NCBI GenBank assembly: GCA_963750715.1
Contig: CAVVRP010000012.1
Span: 992,001 to 1,056,000, forward strand
DNA from: JAGVSR01 sp963750715
GTDB taxonomy: Bacteria; Pseudomonadota; Alphaproteobacteria; Rhizobiales; Hyphomicrobiaceae
DNA length: 64,000 nt
Reading direction: 5' to 3'
This document shows, in pieces, positions 56,628 through 64,000 of this stretch; position 1 is the stretch's first letter, and each line of letters starts with the position of its first letter. Position numbers and translations under genes: made by a program. The notes beneath the pieces are model-generated. The model made no database searches, had not been told where the DNA came from, and saw only the letters and a list, made by a program, of their open reading frames with translations.

Positions 56628-57511
56628 GTGATGGCTTACTTCATGGCCGTAGCAAACCGGAGAGGCGGCGTCGGCAAGTCGACGGTGGCCGTCATGCTTG
56701 CCCATGCACTCGGCGCGTGGGGCGGCAAGCGCGTGCTGGTGATGGACCTCGACTCGCAGCGCAACGCGTCGCTCATCCTCATGGGCGGTGCCGGATGGAG
56801 CGCTGGGCGCCGTGAAGCGCGCACCATCTCCAACTATTTCTTCGATCTGTTCGACGAGACGCACCCGGAGCCGCGCGACTATCTCGTGCATCGGGCGGGC
56901 GACGTCCGCGACGCATCCGGCAAGCTGCTGCGGCTGTCGCTACTTTCCGGTTCGCTGCTGCTCGAGGACGTGCAGGGGGAACTCTACGTCATGGAAACGC
57001 GCCAGTCGCGCGACCCCGACATCGTCGGCTCTCGCGTGCGAGGGCGGCTCGAGAGGCTGCTGCACCGTTTCGAACAGAATTTCGACGTCGTCATACTCGG
57101 CGCGCCCGGGCTGTCGTTCGCCGCACTCGCGGCGTTGAAGGCAGCCGACCGGGTGATCGTTCGTTCCGTCCCGATTACTGACTCGCAGCTCGCCGTCGAT
57201 CGCGTGGCTCTTCTGATCGAGGAAAAGCGCAACGAGGCTGATCTTGCCGAAATCCCCTTAGCGAACGGCGTTATCCCCGCCTCGCAAACTCCGTGCGCGA
57301 CAGCGGCAAGGACCGTATCCTGATCGAGGAAATTGCTCTAAATCATCCAATGCTGGATACGAGGCTGCCACAGTTGGGCTCCATCGCCAACGCATTCGAC
57401 TGGGACGCGTCTGCGAAGTCGATCGACGAGAAGTACGGCTCGGGTACGGCGGCGTTGCGCTAGCTCTATAACGAACTGTCGCCGACGATCGCGTCGAAGC
57501 TGGTGGCATAG
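56628..57511 (+). pseudogene. ParA/MinD-like ATPase, second copy, broken
   Basis: Same length and order as the first copy, but damaged. (1) The signature Lys of deviant Walker A is Arg (RRGGVGKST). (2) The DxxxG Asp is lost (ILGAPGLSF where copy 1 has MDCAPGLSF). (3) One base is missing near 57264: frame 0 ends at TGA-like nonsense by 57323, whereas the correct sequence (RRYPRLANSVRD, then ILIEEIALNHPMLDTRLPQL) continues in the next frame. (4) TAG at 57461-57463 interrupts that frame before LYNELSPTIASKLVA ends at 57511. GGGAGGT before ATG remains good. Confidence 0.92.
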
Positions 57512-57527
57512 AAATTCAGGTCCATCC

Positions 57528-57990
57528 ATGGGGAAGTCGACGCGCACGCTATCGGGAGCCAGTCAGGCGAAGTATTTCCGCGACCTGTTCGCGGCCACGG
57601 ATGGTTTGACCCAGCAAGCCGCTTCAAACCTAATAGCTGCGTGCGAAAACGAGATCGCGCAGGTCGGCGTAAGAACGGGGAACCTGAAACGCGGGCACAA
57701 ACCCGAGGTTGCCTCCGCGACCGTTGCAAAGCCTGAAGCCGGCACCCCCCGTTGCTGCGCCTGAAGCAAAGCCGTTCGATCCGTTCGCGTTCAGCCTTGT
57801 TGTGGTGCTGACCAAGGACGGCCGCGATGGTCTGATGCAAGAGCTCGAAGCGATCGAGAGCGAGGCTGACCTGCGGGCCCTTGCGAAGGCCCAGCACATA
57901 CCTATCCCGGCCGACCTCGATGCGGTGAGGTCCGCGATCACAGTCGGCACGGCCGAGCGCATCGCGGACCGGCGCGCGGCGGCAAGCTGA
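57528..57990 (+). pseudogene. Partner gene, second copy, frameshifted
   Basis: N-terminal frame (ATG 57528) gives KYFRDLFAATDGLTQQAASN and a variable linker. It is knocked out of frame at a C6 run near 57746-57751, stopping at TGA 57762. The next frame resumes with PEAKPFDPFAFSLVVVLTKD, GRDGLMQELEAIESEADLRA, and the basic end RIADRRAAAS. Removing one C restores a ~154-residue protein parallel to 56067-56492. The homopolymer position makes a sequencing error possible, but the upstream ATPase copy is broken by separate lesions too. Confidence 0.82.
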
Positions 57991-58022
57991 TCCTGTCAGG
58001 ACAGCAGCCTACCAAGGGCCTT

Positions 58023-59114
58023 TCAGAGCCCCTGCTCCGTGCCGCGCATGGCCGCACGCCAGACGCAGACGGCCTGTCGCGTCGCGGCGACATCGTGTAC
58101 GCGAATGATCTGCACTCCCTGCGCGACGGACGACAGTGCTGCCGCTATCGACCCCGGCACGCGCTGCTTGGCGTCATCGACGTTGCAAAGCTGTCCGATC
58201 AGCTTCTTGCGGCTGGCGCCGAGCAGCACCGGCACGCCGAGCCCATGATAGAGGCTCATAGATGACAGCACCGCAACGTTGTGATGCAGGTGCTTGCCGA
58301 AGCCGATACCCGGATCAGCGACGAGCTTGGCGCGCGGGATGCCCGCCGCTTCGCAGGTCTCGATCCGTTCCGACAGGAAATCGAACACGTCGAGCACGAC
58401 ATCGCTGTACTGCGGATTGACGTTCATCGTCTTCGGATCGCCCTGGGCGTGCATGAGCATAATCGGCAAGCCGCTCTCGGCCGCAGCTTTCATAGCCTCC
58501 GGATCGTGGGTGAGCGCCGACACGTCATTCAGAATATCGGCCCCCGCCTTCGCGGCGCGTCGCATGACTTCGGCCTTGCGGGTATCGACGGAGATGCGCG
58601 CGTCCGTGCGCGCCCTCAGCCCTTCGAGTACCGGCATGACGCGACGCAGTTCTTCGTCGAGCGGCACCGGGTCCGATCCCGGCCGGGTACTCTCGCCGCC
58701 GATATCGAGAATGTCTGCCCCCTCGTCTGCGAGCCGCATGCCGTGATCGATGGCGTCCTGCACACCGCTGAAGCGCCCGCCGTCGGAGAAGCTATCCGGC
58801 GTGACGTTGACGATGCCCATGATACGCGGGCGATCCATGGAGAGGCCGGCCAGGCGAGGCCGCTCGCTTTGAAGACGGTCCATCAGGACGCTGGCAGCGA
58901 GCGTCTCCCGCCCCCAATCGCGCTCGAACGCGTCGCCGAGAGTGACGATGCGGCGGGTCGAACCGGAGCCGGTGCGTTCTATGACTTCAACCACTGCGAA
59001 CGACAGCTGGCCGCCTGCGAGTGGAAGCCCGCTCCAGGTCATCTGCGAGGGATACGCCGGCGAGACGCTTTCAAGAAGTCCGACAGGGCGAATGTACAGT
59101 GTGTTTCTCGTCAT
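58023..59114 (-). CDS. folP: Dihydropteroate synthase
   Basis: Joins p-aminobenzoate with hydroxymethyldihydropterin diphosphate in folate synthesis; sulfonamide target. 363 residues from ATG 59114; frame to 59339 overlaps the ftsH end and is rejected. A ~100-residue N-terminal extension precedes the TIM barrel, as usual in Rhizobiales. Barrel motifs: MGIVNVTPDSFSDGGRF, DIGGESTRPGSDPV, DTRKAEVM, LNDVSAL, ADPGIGFGK, and LLGASRKKLIG. Followed 115 bases upstream by ftsH. Confidence 0.97.
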   Translation of the reverse strand: MTRNTLYIRPVGLLESVSPAYPSQMTWSGLPLAGGQLSFAVVEVIERTGSGSTRRIVTLGDAFERDWGRETLAASVLMDRLQSERPRLAGLSMDRPRIMGIVNVTPDSFSDGGRFSGVQDAIDHGMRLADEGADILDIGGESTRPGSDPVPLDEELRRVMPVLEGLRARTDARISVDTRKAEVMRRAAKAGADILNDVSALTHDPEAMKAAAESGLPIMLMHAQGDPKTMNVNPQYSDVVLDVFDFLSERIETCEAAGIPRAKLVADPGIGFGKHLHHNVAVLSSMSLYHGLGVPVLLGASRKKLIGQLCNVDDAKQRVPGSIAAALSSVAQGVQIIRVHDVAATRQAVCVWRAAMRGTEQGL

Positions 59115-59229
59115 GGGCCGCCAGTTAGCATACCTTCGCCCACGACCGCGAGTACCGCGGCATGGTCGGCAAACGAAATGGCCGTCAGAGAACTGACGGC
59201 CACATTTTGCTTGGCGCGGTTTGAGCGGC

Positions 59230-61158
59230 TCACGCCTGCGGCTGGGGCTCCATGCCGCCCGTGCCCGGCTCCTCACGCGGCTTGGAACGTCCGGCTGTGG
59301 GAACCGCGGAAGCGGCGTTGCCCTTTGTGCCTTCGTCATCGGAGCGGCGGATCACCTTTTCGCCACGCAGGACGGCCTGGACTTCATCGCCCGAGAGCGT
59401 TTCGAATTCCAGCAGCGCCTTAGCCACGGCGTGCAGTCCGTCGATCTTTTCGTTGAGGATCTGTTTAGCCTTCAGCTCACCGGCGCTGATGAGGCCCCGG
59501 ATTTCCTCATCGATCAGCTTGGCGGTGCCGTCGGAGATGTTCTTCGTCTGTGTCACCGAGTGGCCAAGAAACACTTCCTGCTCGTTGCCGTTGTAGCGCA
59601 CGCGGCCAAGCCGGTCCGACATCCCCCACTCCATGACCATGGCGCGAGCCAGCTGCGTGGCCATCTGGATGTCGCCAGTGGCGCCGTTGGTGACGTTGTC
59701 GGGACCGCCGAGAATGATCTCGGCCTCGCGACCGCCGAACAGCACGGCAAGGCGCGCCTCGCACCACTGCCGCGTGCGGCTGTAACGATCGCCTTCCGGC
59801 AAGTTCATCGTCACGCCGAGCGCACGGCCACGCGGAATGATAGTGACCTTGTGCAGCGGATCATACGGCACCGACAGGCCGACGATCGCGTGACCCGCCT
59901 CGTGATAGGCGGTGTTGCGCTTTTCTTCTTCCGACATGACCATGGAGCGGCGTTCCGCACCCATCATCACCTTGTCCTTGGCGTCCTCGAACTCGGCCTG
60001 CGTCACGAGCCGTTTGTTGCGGCGCGCGGCAAGAAGAGCCGCTTCGTTGACGAGGTTGGCGAGATCGGCGCCCGAAAAGCCGGGGCAGCCGCGCGCGATG
60101 GTCTTGGCGTCCACGTCGGGGGCCATCGGCACCTTCTTCATATGAACGCGCAGGATCTTCTCGCGGCCGGTGACATCCGGATTCGGCACGACGATCTGAC
60201 GGTCGAAACGGCCTGGGCGGAGCAGCGCCGGATCGAGCACGTCCGGACGGTTCGTGGCCGCGATGATGATGATGCCTTCGTTGGCTTCGAAGCCGTCCAT
60301 CTCGACCAGCAGCTGGTTCAGCGTCTGCTCGCGTTCATCGTTGCCGCCGCCTAGACCGGCGCCGCGATGGCGGCCGACGGCGTCGATTTCGTCGATGAAG
60401 ATGATGCAAGGAGCGTTCTTCTTCGCCTGCTCGAACATGTCGCGGACGCGGCTTGCGCCGACGCCGACGAACATTTCAACGAAGTCCGAGCCCGAGATCG
60501 TGAAGAACGGCACGTTGGCTTCACCGGCCACGGCGCGCGCGATCAGCGTCTTGCCGGTGCCAGGAGGTCCGACGAGAAGCGCGCCGCGCGGAATGCGGCC
60601 ACCGAGCCGCTGGAATTTCTGCGGATCGCGCAGGAATTCGACGATCTCCTCGAGGTCCGACTTGGCTTCGTCGACGCCTGCGACGTCATCAAACGTTACG
60701 CGTCCCTGACGCTCGGTCAGCAACTTCGCCCGACTCTTGCCAAAGCCCATGGCGCGGCCCGAGCCCGACTGCATCTGGCGCATGAAAAACACCCACACTG
60801 CGATCAGAAGCAGCATCGGGAACCAGTTCAAAATGACGCTCAGGATGGAGGGCACGTCTTCTTCCGAAGGACGCGCCTTGAATTTCACTTCTTTCTTTTC
60901 GAGGCGCTCGACCAAGCTCTTGTCGTCGGGAGCGTACGTGGTGAACTGGCTGCCGCCTTCGCGCATGGTGCCGAAGATACGATTACCAGCGAGCGTCACC
61001 TCGTTGATCTTACCGGCCTCGAGTTCATCGAGGAATTCCGAGTATGTGATTTCTGCTCCGCGACGGCTCTGGGCCGGATTGTTGAACAGATTGAAAAGCG
61101 CGGCGAGTAGGACGAGAACGGCAACCCAGATCGCGAGCTTCTGAAAATTCGAGTTCAT
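59230..61158 (-). CDS. ftsH: ATP-dependent zinc metalloprotease FtsH
   Basis: Membrane AAA+ protease for quality control and heat-shock and lipid regulators. 642 residues. N-terminal segment plus a second one near residue 110 (MLLLIAVWVFFM) anchor it with a small periplasmic domain between. AAA motifs: GPPGTGKT; IIFIDEIDAVG; ATNRPDVLDPALLRPGRFDR. Pore loop FVEMFVGVGAS. Zinc site HEAGH at residues 419-423. A short disordered Pro/Gly-rich C-terminal tail. Third ligand Asp in the later conserved region. Follows tilS. Confidence 0.99.
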   Translation of the reverse strand: MNSNFQKLAIWVAVLVLLAALFNLFNNPAQSRRGAEITYSEFLDELEAGKINEVTLAGNRIFGTMREGGSQFTTYAPDDKSLVERLEKKEVKFKARPSEEDVPSILSVILNWFPMLLLIAVWVFFMRQMQSGSGRAMGFGKSRAKLLTERQGRVTFDDVAGVDEAKSDLEEIVEFLRDPQKFQRLGGRIPRGALLVGPPGTGKTLIARAVAGEANVPFFTISGSDFVEMFVGVGASRVRDMFEQAKKNAPCIIFIDEIDAVGRHRGAGLGGGNDEREQTLNQLLVEMDGFEANEGIIIIAATNRPDVLDPALLRPGRFDRQIVVPNPDVTGREKILRVHMKKVPMAPDVDAKTIARGCPGFSGADLANLVNEAALLAARRNKRLVTQAEFEDAKDKVMMGAERRSMVMSEEEKRNTAYHEAGHAIVGLSVPYDPLHKVTIIPRGRALGVTMNLPEGDRYSRTRQWCEARLAVLFGGREAEIILGGPDNVTNGATGDIQMATQLARAMVMEWGMSDRLGRVRYNGNEQEVFLGHSVTQTKNISDGTAKLIDEEIRGLISAGELKAKQILNEKIDGLHAVAKALLEFETLSGDEVQAVLRGEKVIRRSDDEGTKGNAASAVPTAGRSKPREEPGTGGMEPQPQA

Positions 61159-61357
61159 TTCGGTTCCTATCAGGCCGGCGGGCTAGACTGATGCGGGCTG
61201 CGCGGGAAATCCATCCCACGTCTCCGGTTGACTAAGATGTAAGATAGGTGGAGGGCCCACGTTTTCCAAGCATAGCAATTCTTTGGCATTATCTACCACA
61301 ACGATCTCGACGCCAGATTAACCGCCGTCAATGTTTGCGGAACGCGGGCAGGCCGCC

Positions 61358-62704
61358 TCACACGCCGACAAAGCTCGCCTCGCACCTCACCCTGCCATTA
61401 CGAGGTGTCTCTGCGATACCTGACAAATTAGGTACGCCGATCAGGGTCCCACCGGACCAGAACGATGGCAACCCCGCGGCGGCACGAGCAGGAATGCGCG
61501 CCAGAGGGTATTTGCGCCTCAGTGTTGCATAAGGGCCGCCGCCCAGCGCTCTGACGACAATCGGACGAATGACCGCATCTGCACCCGCTCCGTTTTCGAT
61601 CGTCACCCTGACCCGGAATCGCCGGTCCCAGATACAATCGAGGCCAGTTTCGAGCTGCACTTCCTGCAGCGCTAATCGCCCGGTCTCGCGAAAGACGCGG
61701 ATCTCCTCTGGACAGGCCCGGATGGCGCAACCGCCAAGCGTCTGAATGGCGCGACCCACCAACCTCAATCGGGCAATGAGGTCTTCGACCTGCGATAACC
61801 CCGGCGCCCGAGCCTCGCCGCCGAAGGCTTCAAGTAGCCTCGCCATCAGGCGCACATTGATCTCTTCCGGTAGCGCCACGAATTTGCGCGCATCGATGCT
61901 CGCATAGGCGCCGCCATGCAGGTCGACCGTATCGCGAAGAGCCGCGTCCGCACATACCTTCAGCGCCTCGCGCGCGCGGCGAAGCCTCTTGGCGCTCAAC
62001 GCCAACGCCTCGCTGGCGATCCCGGCGCGGCCGAGCGCCGGCCACTGCGCCCTCAGCCGCACACGCTCGAAATTGACGTCGGCATTGCTCGGATCCTCGA
62101 CGAACGGATAGCCTCCTGCTTGCAGGGTTGCCACCAGCCTGACTTTGGCAACGCCGAGCAGCGGCCGCACGAGCCGCACCCGCGAGGACCCTGCCAAAGC
62201 GCGATCGGCCGCCATGGCGGCGAGACCGTCGACGCCGCTGCCGCGCGCCAGTCGCATGAGCACCGTTTCGGCCTGATCATCGAGCGTATGGGCCGTTGCG
62301 ACTGCGATTGCATGGCCTACAGCTGCCGCCGCATGCTCTTCGAGCAATCGATATCGCGCGTCGCGCGCCGCCTCCTGCAGCCCTGACTGGGGCTTGGCGT
62401 CGCGCCAGCGCAAAATCGTATTATGAACTCCAAGACGCCGCGCCGTATCACCGACGAAAGCCGCTTCATCGGCCGACGCTGGCCGTAAACCGTGATCGAC
62501 GGTTACGACCTCGAGCGCTGGAACAGGCGCGGCAACTAATTTCTGCCAGCGAGCCAGCAGAACCAGCAGGGCAAGACTATCAGGTCCACCCGAAACCGCC
62601 GCGATGATGCGATCAAAGCTGCCAAGGCCCGTGAACAGGCCAGTGAGTTCTGCGTCACCGATTGGCTGAGGCGCTGGCTCCGGGTGTTGTACCCCACCGC
62701 TCAT
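61358..62704 (-). CDS. tilS: tRNA(Ile)-lysidine synthase
   Basis: Modifies C34 of tRNA-Ile(CAU) to lysidine so it reads AUA rather than AUG. 448 residues. ATP PP-loop signature AAVSGGPDSLALLVLLARW near residue 40. VVTVDHGLRPAS, ATAHTLDDQAETVLMRLARG and the IRP-type RPLLG follow. The C-terminal part is variable. Located 20 bases after cpoB, before ftsH, as in many alphaproteobacteria. Identification secure. Confidence 0.96.
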   Translation of the reverse strand: MSGGVQHPEPAPQPIGDAELTGLFTGLGSFDRIIAAVSGGPDSLALLVLLARWQKLVAAPVPALEVVTVDHGLRPASADEAAFVGDTARRLGVHNTILRWRDAKPQSGLQEAARDARYRLLEEHAAAAVGHAIAVATAHTLDDQAETVLMRLARGSGVDGLAAMAADRALAGSSRVRLVRPLLGVAKVRLVATLQAGGYPFVEDPSNADVNFERVRLRAQWPALGRAGIASEALALSAKRLRRAREALKVCADAALRDTVDLHGGAYASIDARKFVALPEEINVRLMARLLEAFGGEARAPGLSQVEDLIARLRLVGRAIQTLGGCAIRACPEEIRVFRETGRLALQEVQLETGLDCIWDRRFRVRVTIENGAGADAVIRPIVVRALGGGPYATLRRKYPLARIPARAAAGLPSFWSGGTLIGVPNLSGIAETPRNGRVRCEASFVGV

Positions 62705-62723
62705 GGCCCGGCCTCATGATGCT

Positions 62724-63722
62724 TTATGGGCAACCGATGCGCTGGCGCTCGCTATCGGCCTTGGACTTCACCTGCTGTGCCGCCGTCGGATACTTCGCTG
62801 CGACCTGACGCAATGCCGTGCAGGCGTCGTCGCGCTTGCCCAACTGCGCCAGCGACATGCCGCGCTTCAGCAGACTGTCCGGCGCCTTGGAACTGGAACC
62901 ATACGCCTGGATGACGATATCGAACGCCTCGGCAGCATCGGAAAAGTTCTTCTGCACATAGTGCGTCTCGCCTAGCCAATAGAGCGCATTGGGAACGAGC
63001 GGATCGTTTGGATAGGCCTTCAGAAAGTCCGTGAAACCGGCCTGGGCTGCGCCAAAGTCCTGCTGCAGCAGATAGCCGTATGCGGCTTCATAAGCCTGCT
63101 TGGGATTGCCGGCCGGTTCGAGCGGTGCGGTAGCTACCGCTTCGGTATTGCTGGAAGGTACAGGTGCCGGGCTGAAGCCAGCCGGACCCGGCGGTGGCGA
63201 CGGCGGGCTATCGGACAGCAGTCCGCCGATGGGATCGCCGGTGGCCGACGTCACTGTCGTCGATCCGAATCGGCTGGTCTCGGTTGCCGCCGGAGGCGCC
63301 ATGTTCTGAACGGCCGGACCCTGACCGGTCTGGTGTGAAAGCTGCTCGACCTGCTGGCTCAGCGCGCGGACTTGCGCCTCGAGACTGTTGAGACGCCCGC
63401 CATCAGCAGCGGCCAAAGGCAGGGGCGGCCGGTTGGCCTGCGCGGCCCCGGGTGCACCGCCGCCCGAGCGGGCAAGCGATTCAAGGGTTCCAATCACGAC
63501 CTGCAGATCGATGAGTTGCTCTTCGAGTTGCTCGACGCGCTGGCGTAGGCCAGAATCTCCACCGGCAGGGGCGGCCTTCGCAGCCTTTGCAGGAGCACCC
63601 ACGGCCGCGTTCCCCGTGGTCGACTGCGCATGCCCCACCGGCACGGCAAAGCCAAGCCCGGCAAGTGTGAATGCAGCTGTCACCAGAAGCTTGGACGTGG
63701 TCGTCGTGTGGCTCGCTGTCAC
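62724..63722 (-). CDS. cpoB: Cell division coordinator CpoB / YbgF
   Basis: Periplasmic partner of Tol-Pal that links outer-membrane constriction to peptidoglycan synthesis. 332 residues from GTG 63722, which gives a good signal peptide (LLVTAAFTLAGLGFAVPVGHAQ); GTG 63818 is possible but lengthens it atypically. Coiled coil at residues ~55-85 (LRQRVEQLEEQLIDLQVVIG). Then a disordered Pro/Gly-rich linker. Three TPR repeats follow (AYEAAYGYLLQQDFGAAQAG, YPNDPLVPNALYWLGETHYV, FDIVIQAYGSS). Next to pal. Confidence 0.92.
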   Translation of the reverse strand: MTASHTTTTSKLLVTAAFTLAGLGFAVPVGHAQSTTGNAAVGAPAKAAKAAPAGGDSGLRQRVEQLEEQLIDLQVVIGTLESLARSGGGAPGAAQANRPPLPLAAADGGRLNSLEAQVRALSQQVEQLSHQTGQGPAVQNMAPPAATETSRFGSTTVTSATGDPIGGLLSDSPPSPPPGPAGFSPAPVPSSNTEAVATAPLEPAGNPKQAYEAAYGYLLQQDFGAAQAGFTDFLKAYPNDPLVPNALYWLGETHYVQKNFSDAAEAFDIVIQAYGSSSKAPDSLLKRGMSLAQLGKRDDACTALRQVAAKYPTAAQQVKSKADSERQRIGCP

Positions 63723-63831
63723 GTCATGTCCCGTGGTTCGAAGCTGCGCATCATACCTTAACTGCGTGATGCAGGATGTTGCGCTGCGGCGCAATGGGCG
63801 CAAGATCGGATCGGCCACATATTCTCATTGA

Positions 63832-64000
63832 TCATCTGACAGGCGCAACCTGGCCACCGGCGAAAAAGCCAGCTTTTCCTGGGGGCGCATGCCCCAGGGA
63901 ACCGGAGTTGGGCGTGAGAACCGTAACTGCGCGCCTGTTCTGCGCCGCGCAATCGGGATCAACGCACCTGGTGATGGGATTGTCGCGACCCCACGAGGCG
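63832..64000 (-). CDS. pal: Pal/OmpA-family lipoprotein, 3' end only
   Basis: Reading on from the window edge gives ASWGRDNPITRC, then DPDCAAQNRRAVTVL, the ending of alphaproteobacterial Pal (peptidoglycan-associated lipoprotein). It is followed by a ~30-residue tail to TGA 63832. Pal sits upstream of cpoB in the tol-pal cluster, which agrees with the neighbour. The OmpA peptidoglycan-binding residues are outside the window. The tail beyond TVL is a little long for the family. Confidence 0.83.
   Translation of the reverse strand, partial: ASWGRDNPITRCVDPDCAAQNRRAVTVLTPNSGSLGHAPPGKAGFFAGGQVAPVR

Larger units (their letters stand above)
55175..57990 (+). repeat. Tandem duplication of the ATPase-partner module
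   Basis: Two consecutive units, each a ParA-like gene plus a partner gene of ~140-155 codons: 55175-56492 and 56628-57990, on the plus strand. The ATPases align along their length (e.g. VANRKGGVGKSTVAVMLAHA versus VANRRGGVGKSTVAVMLAHA). The partners share the (N/D)PFAFS core. Divergence is large enough that the duplication is old, or the second unit came separately. Inserted between folP and glmM, both on the minus strand. Confidence 0.85.

Noticed and set aside
55175..57990. Plasmid or phage partition locus
   Set aside because: No ParB, parS-like repeats, integrase, replication gene or composition shift; the flanks are core chromosomal genes.
58281..59423. 380-codon plus-strand frame opposite folP
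   Set aside because: Antisense shadow of folP and the ftsH end; low-complexity Arg/His composition.

Overview
This is a high-GC chromosomal window from an alphaproteobacterium, most likely of the order Hyphomicrobiales (Hyphomicrobium-like). The evidence is gene order and protein type: the housekeeping run rpoZ-rsh-pdxJ-lepB-rnc-era-recO near parC, the dapA-smpB pair, the cpoB-tilS-ftsH-folP-glmM run beside pal, and small OMP_b-brl-type outer-membrane proteins. I see no phage, insertion sequence, CRISPR array, tRNA or rRNA.

Layout. 1-3.0 kb: end of nadA, then nadB and nadC (NAD synthesis), with nadC frameshifted. 3.1-12.2 kb: pyruvate phosphate dikinase, an M20 dipeptidase, a secreted RNase T2, several small exported or unknown proteins and a cytochrome c'-like protein. 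12.2-17.2 kb: a decayed PfkB-kinase remnant, a large LplT-PlsC-Aas fusion, a 43-codon candidate gene with an operator-like promoter, and an orphan thiS. 17.3-28.6 kb: parC, a CAP-domain protein and the recO/era/rnc/lepB/pdxJ/rsh/rpoZ run. 29-32.8 kb: NYN protein, type-5 uracil-DNA glycosylase, DUF3775, a cysteine-less peroxiredoxin-like protein, smpB and dapA. 33-40.5 kb: lytic transglycosylase, alpha/beta hydrolase, a membrane-anchored protein with three helix-hairpin-helix repeats, a 32-residue membrane protein and a BON/OmpA protein. 40.9-45.4 kb: a signalling cluster (LuxR-type regulator, hybrid histidine kinase, FIST sensor), then a strongly decayed stretch. 45.4-53.3 kb: purA, a broken EamA transporter, a MuiA-family protein, serC and two outer-membrane proteins. 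53.5-64 kb: glmM, a tandemly duplicated two-gene ParA-like module, folP, ftsH, tilS, cpoB and the 3' end of pal.

The best candidate for an undescribed system is the duplicated ParA-like ATPase plus ~140-residue partner at 55.2-58.0 kb. It has no ParB, sits on the strand opposite its conserved neighbours, and its second copy is decayed. Other points of interest are the FIST/histidine kinase/response regulator set, which resembles NosP-NahK nitric-oxide signalling but has a frameshifted kinase, and the envelope-linked helix-hairpin-helix protein next to an OmpA protein.

Several genes are broken by one-base shifts or a nonsense codon: nadC, the histidine kinase, both genes of the second ParA copy, the EamA transporter and a PNPOx-like gene. 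Very long genes in the same window (aas, ppdK, slt, parC, rsh) are intact. Whether each lesion is real or a base-calling error cannot be settled from this sequence alone.
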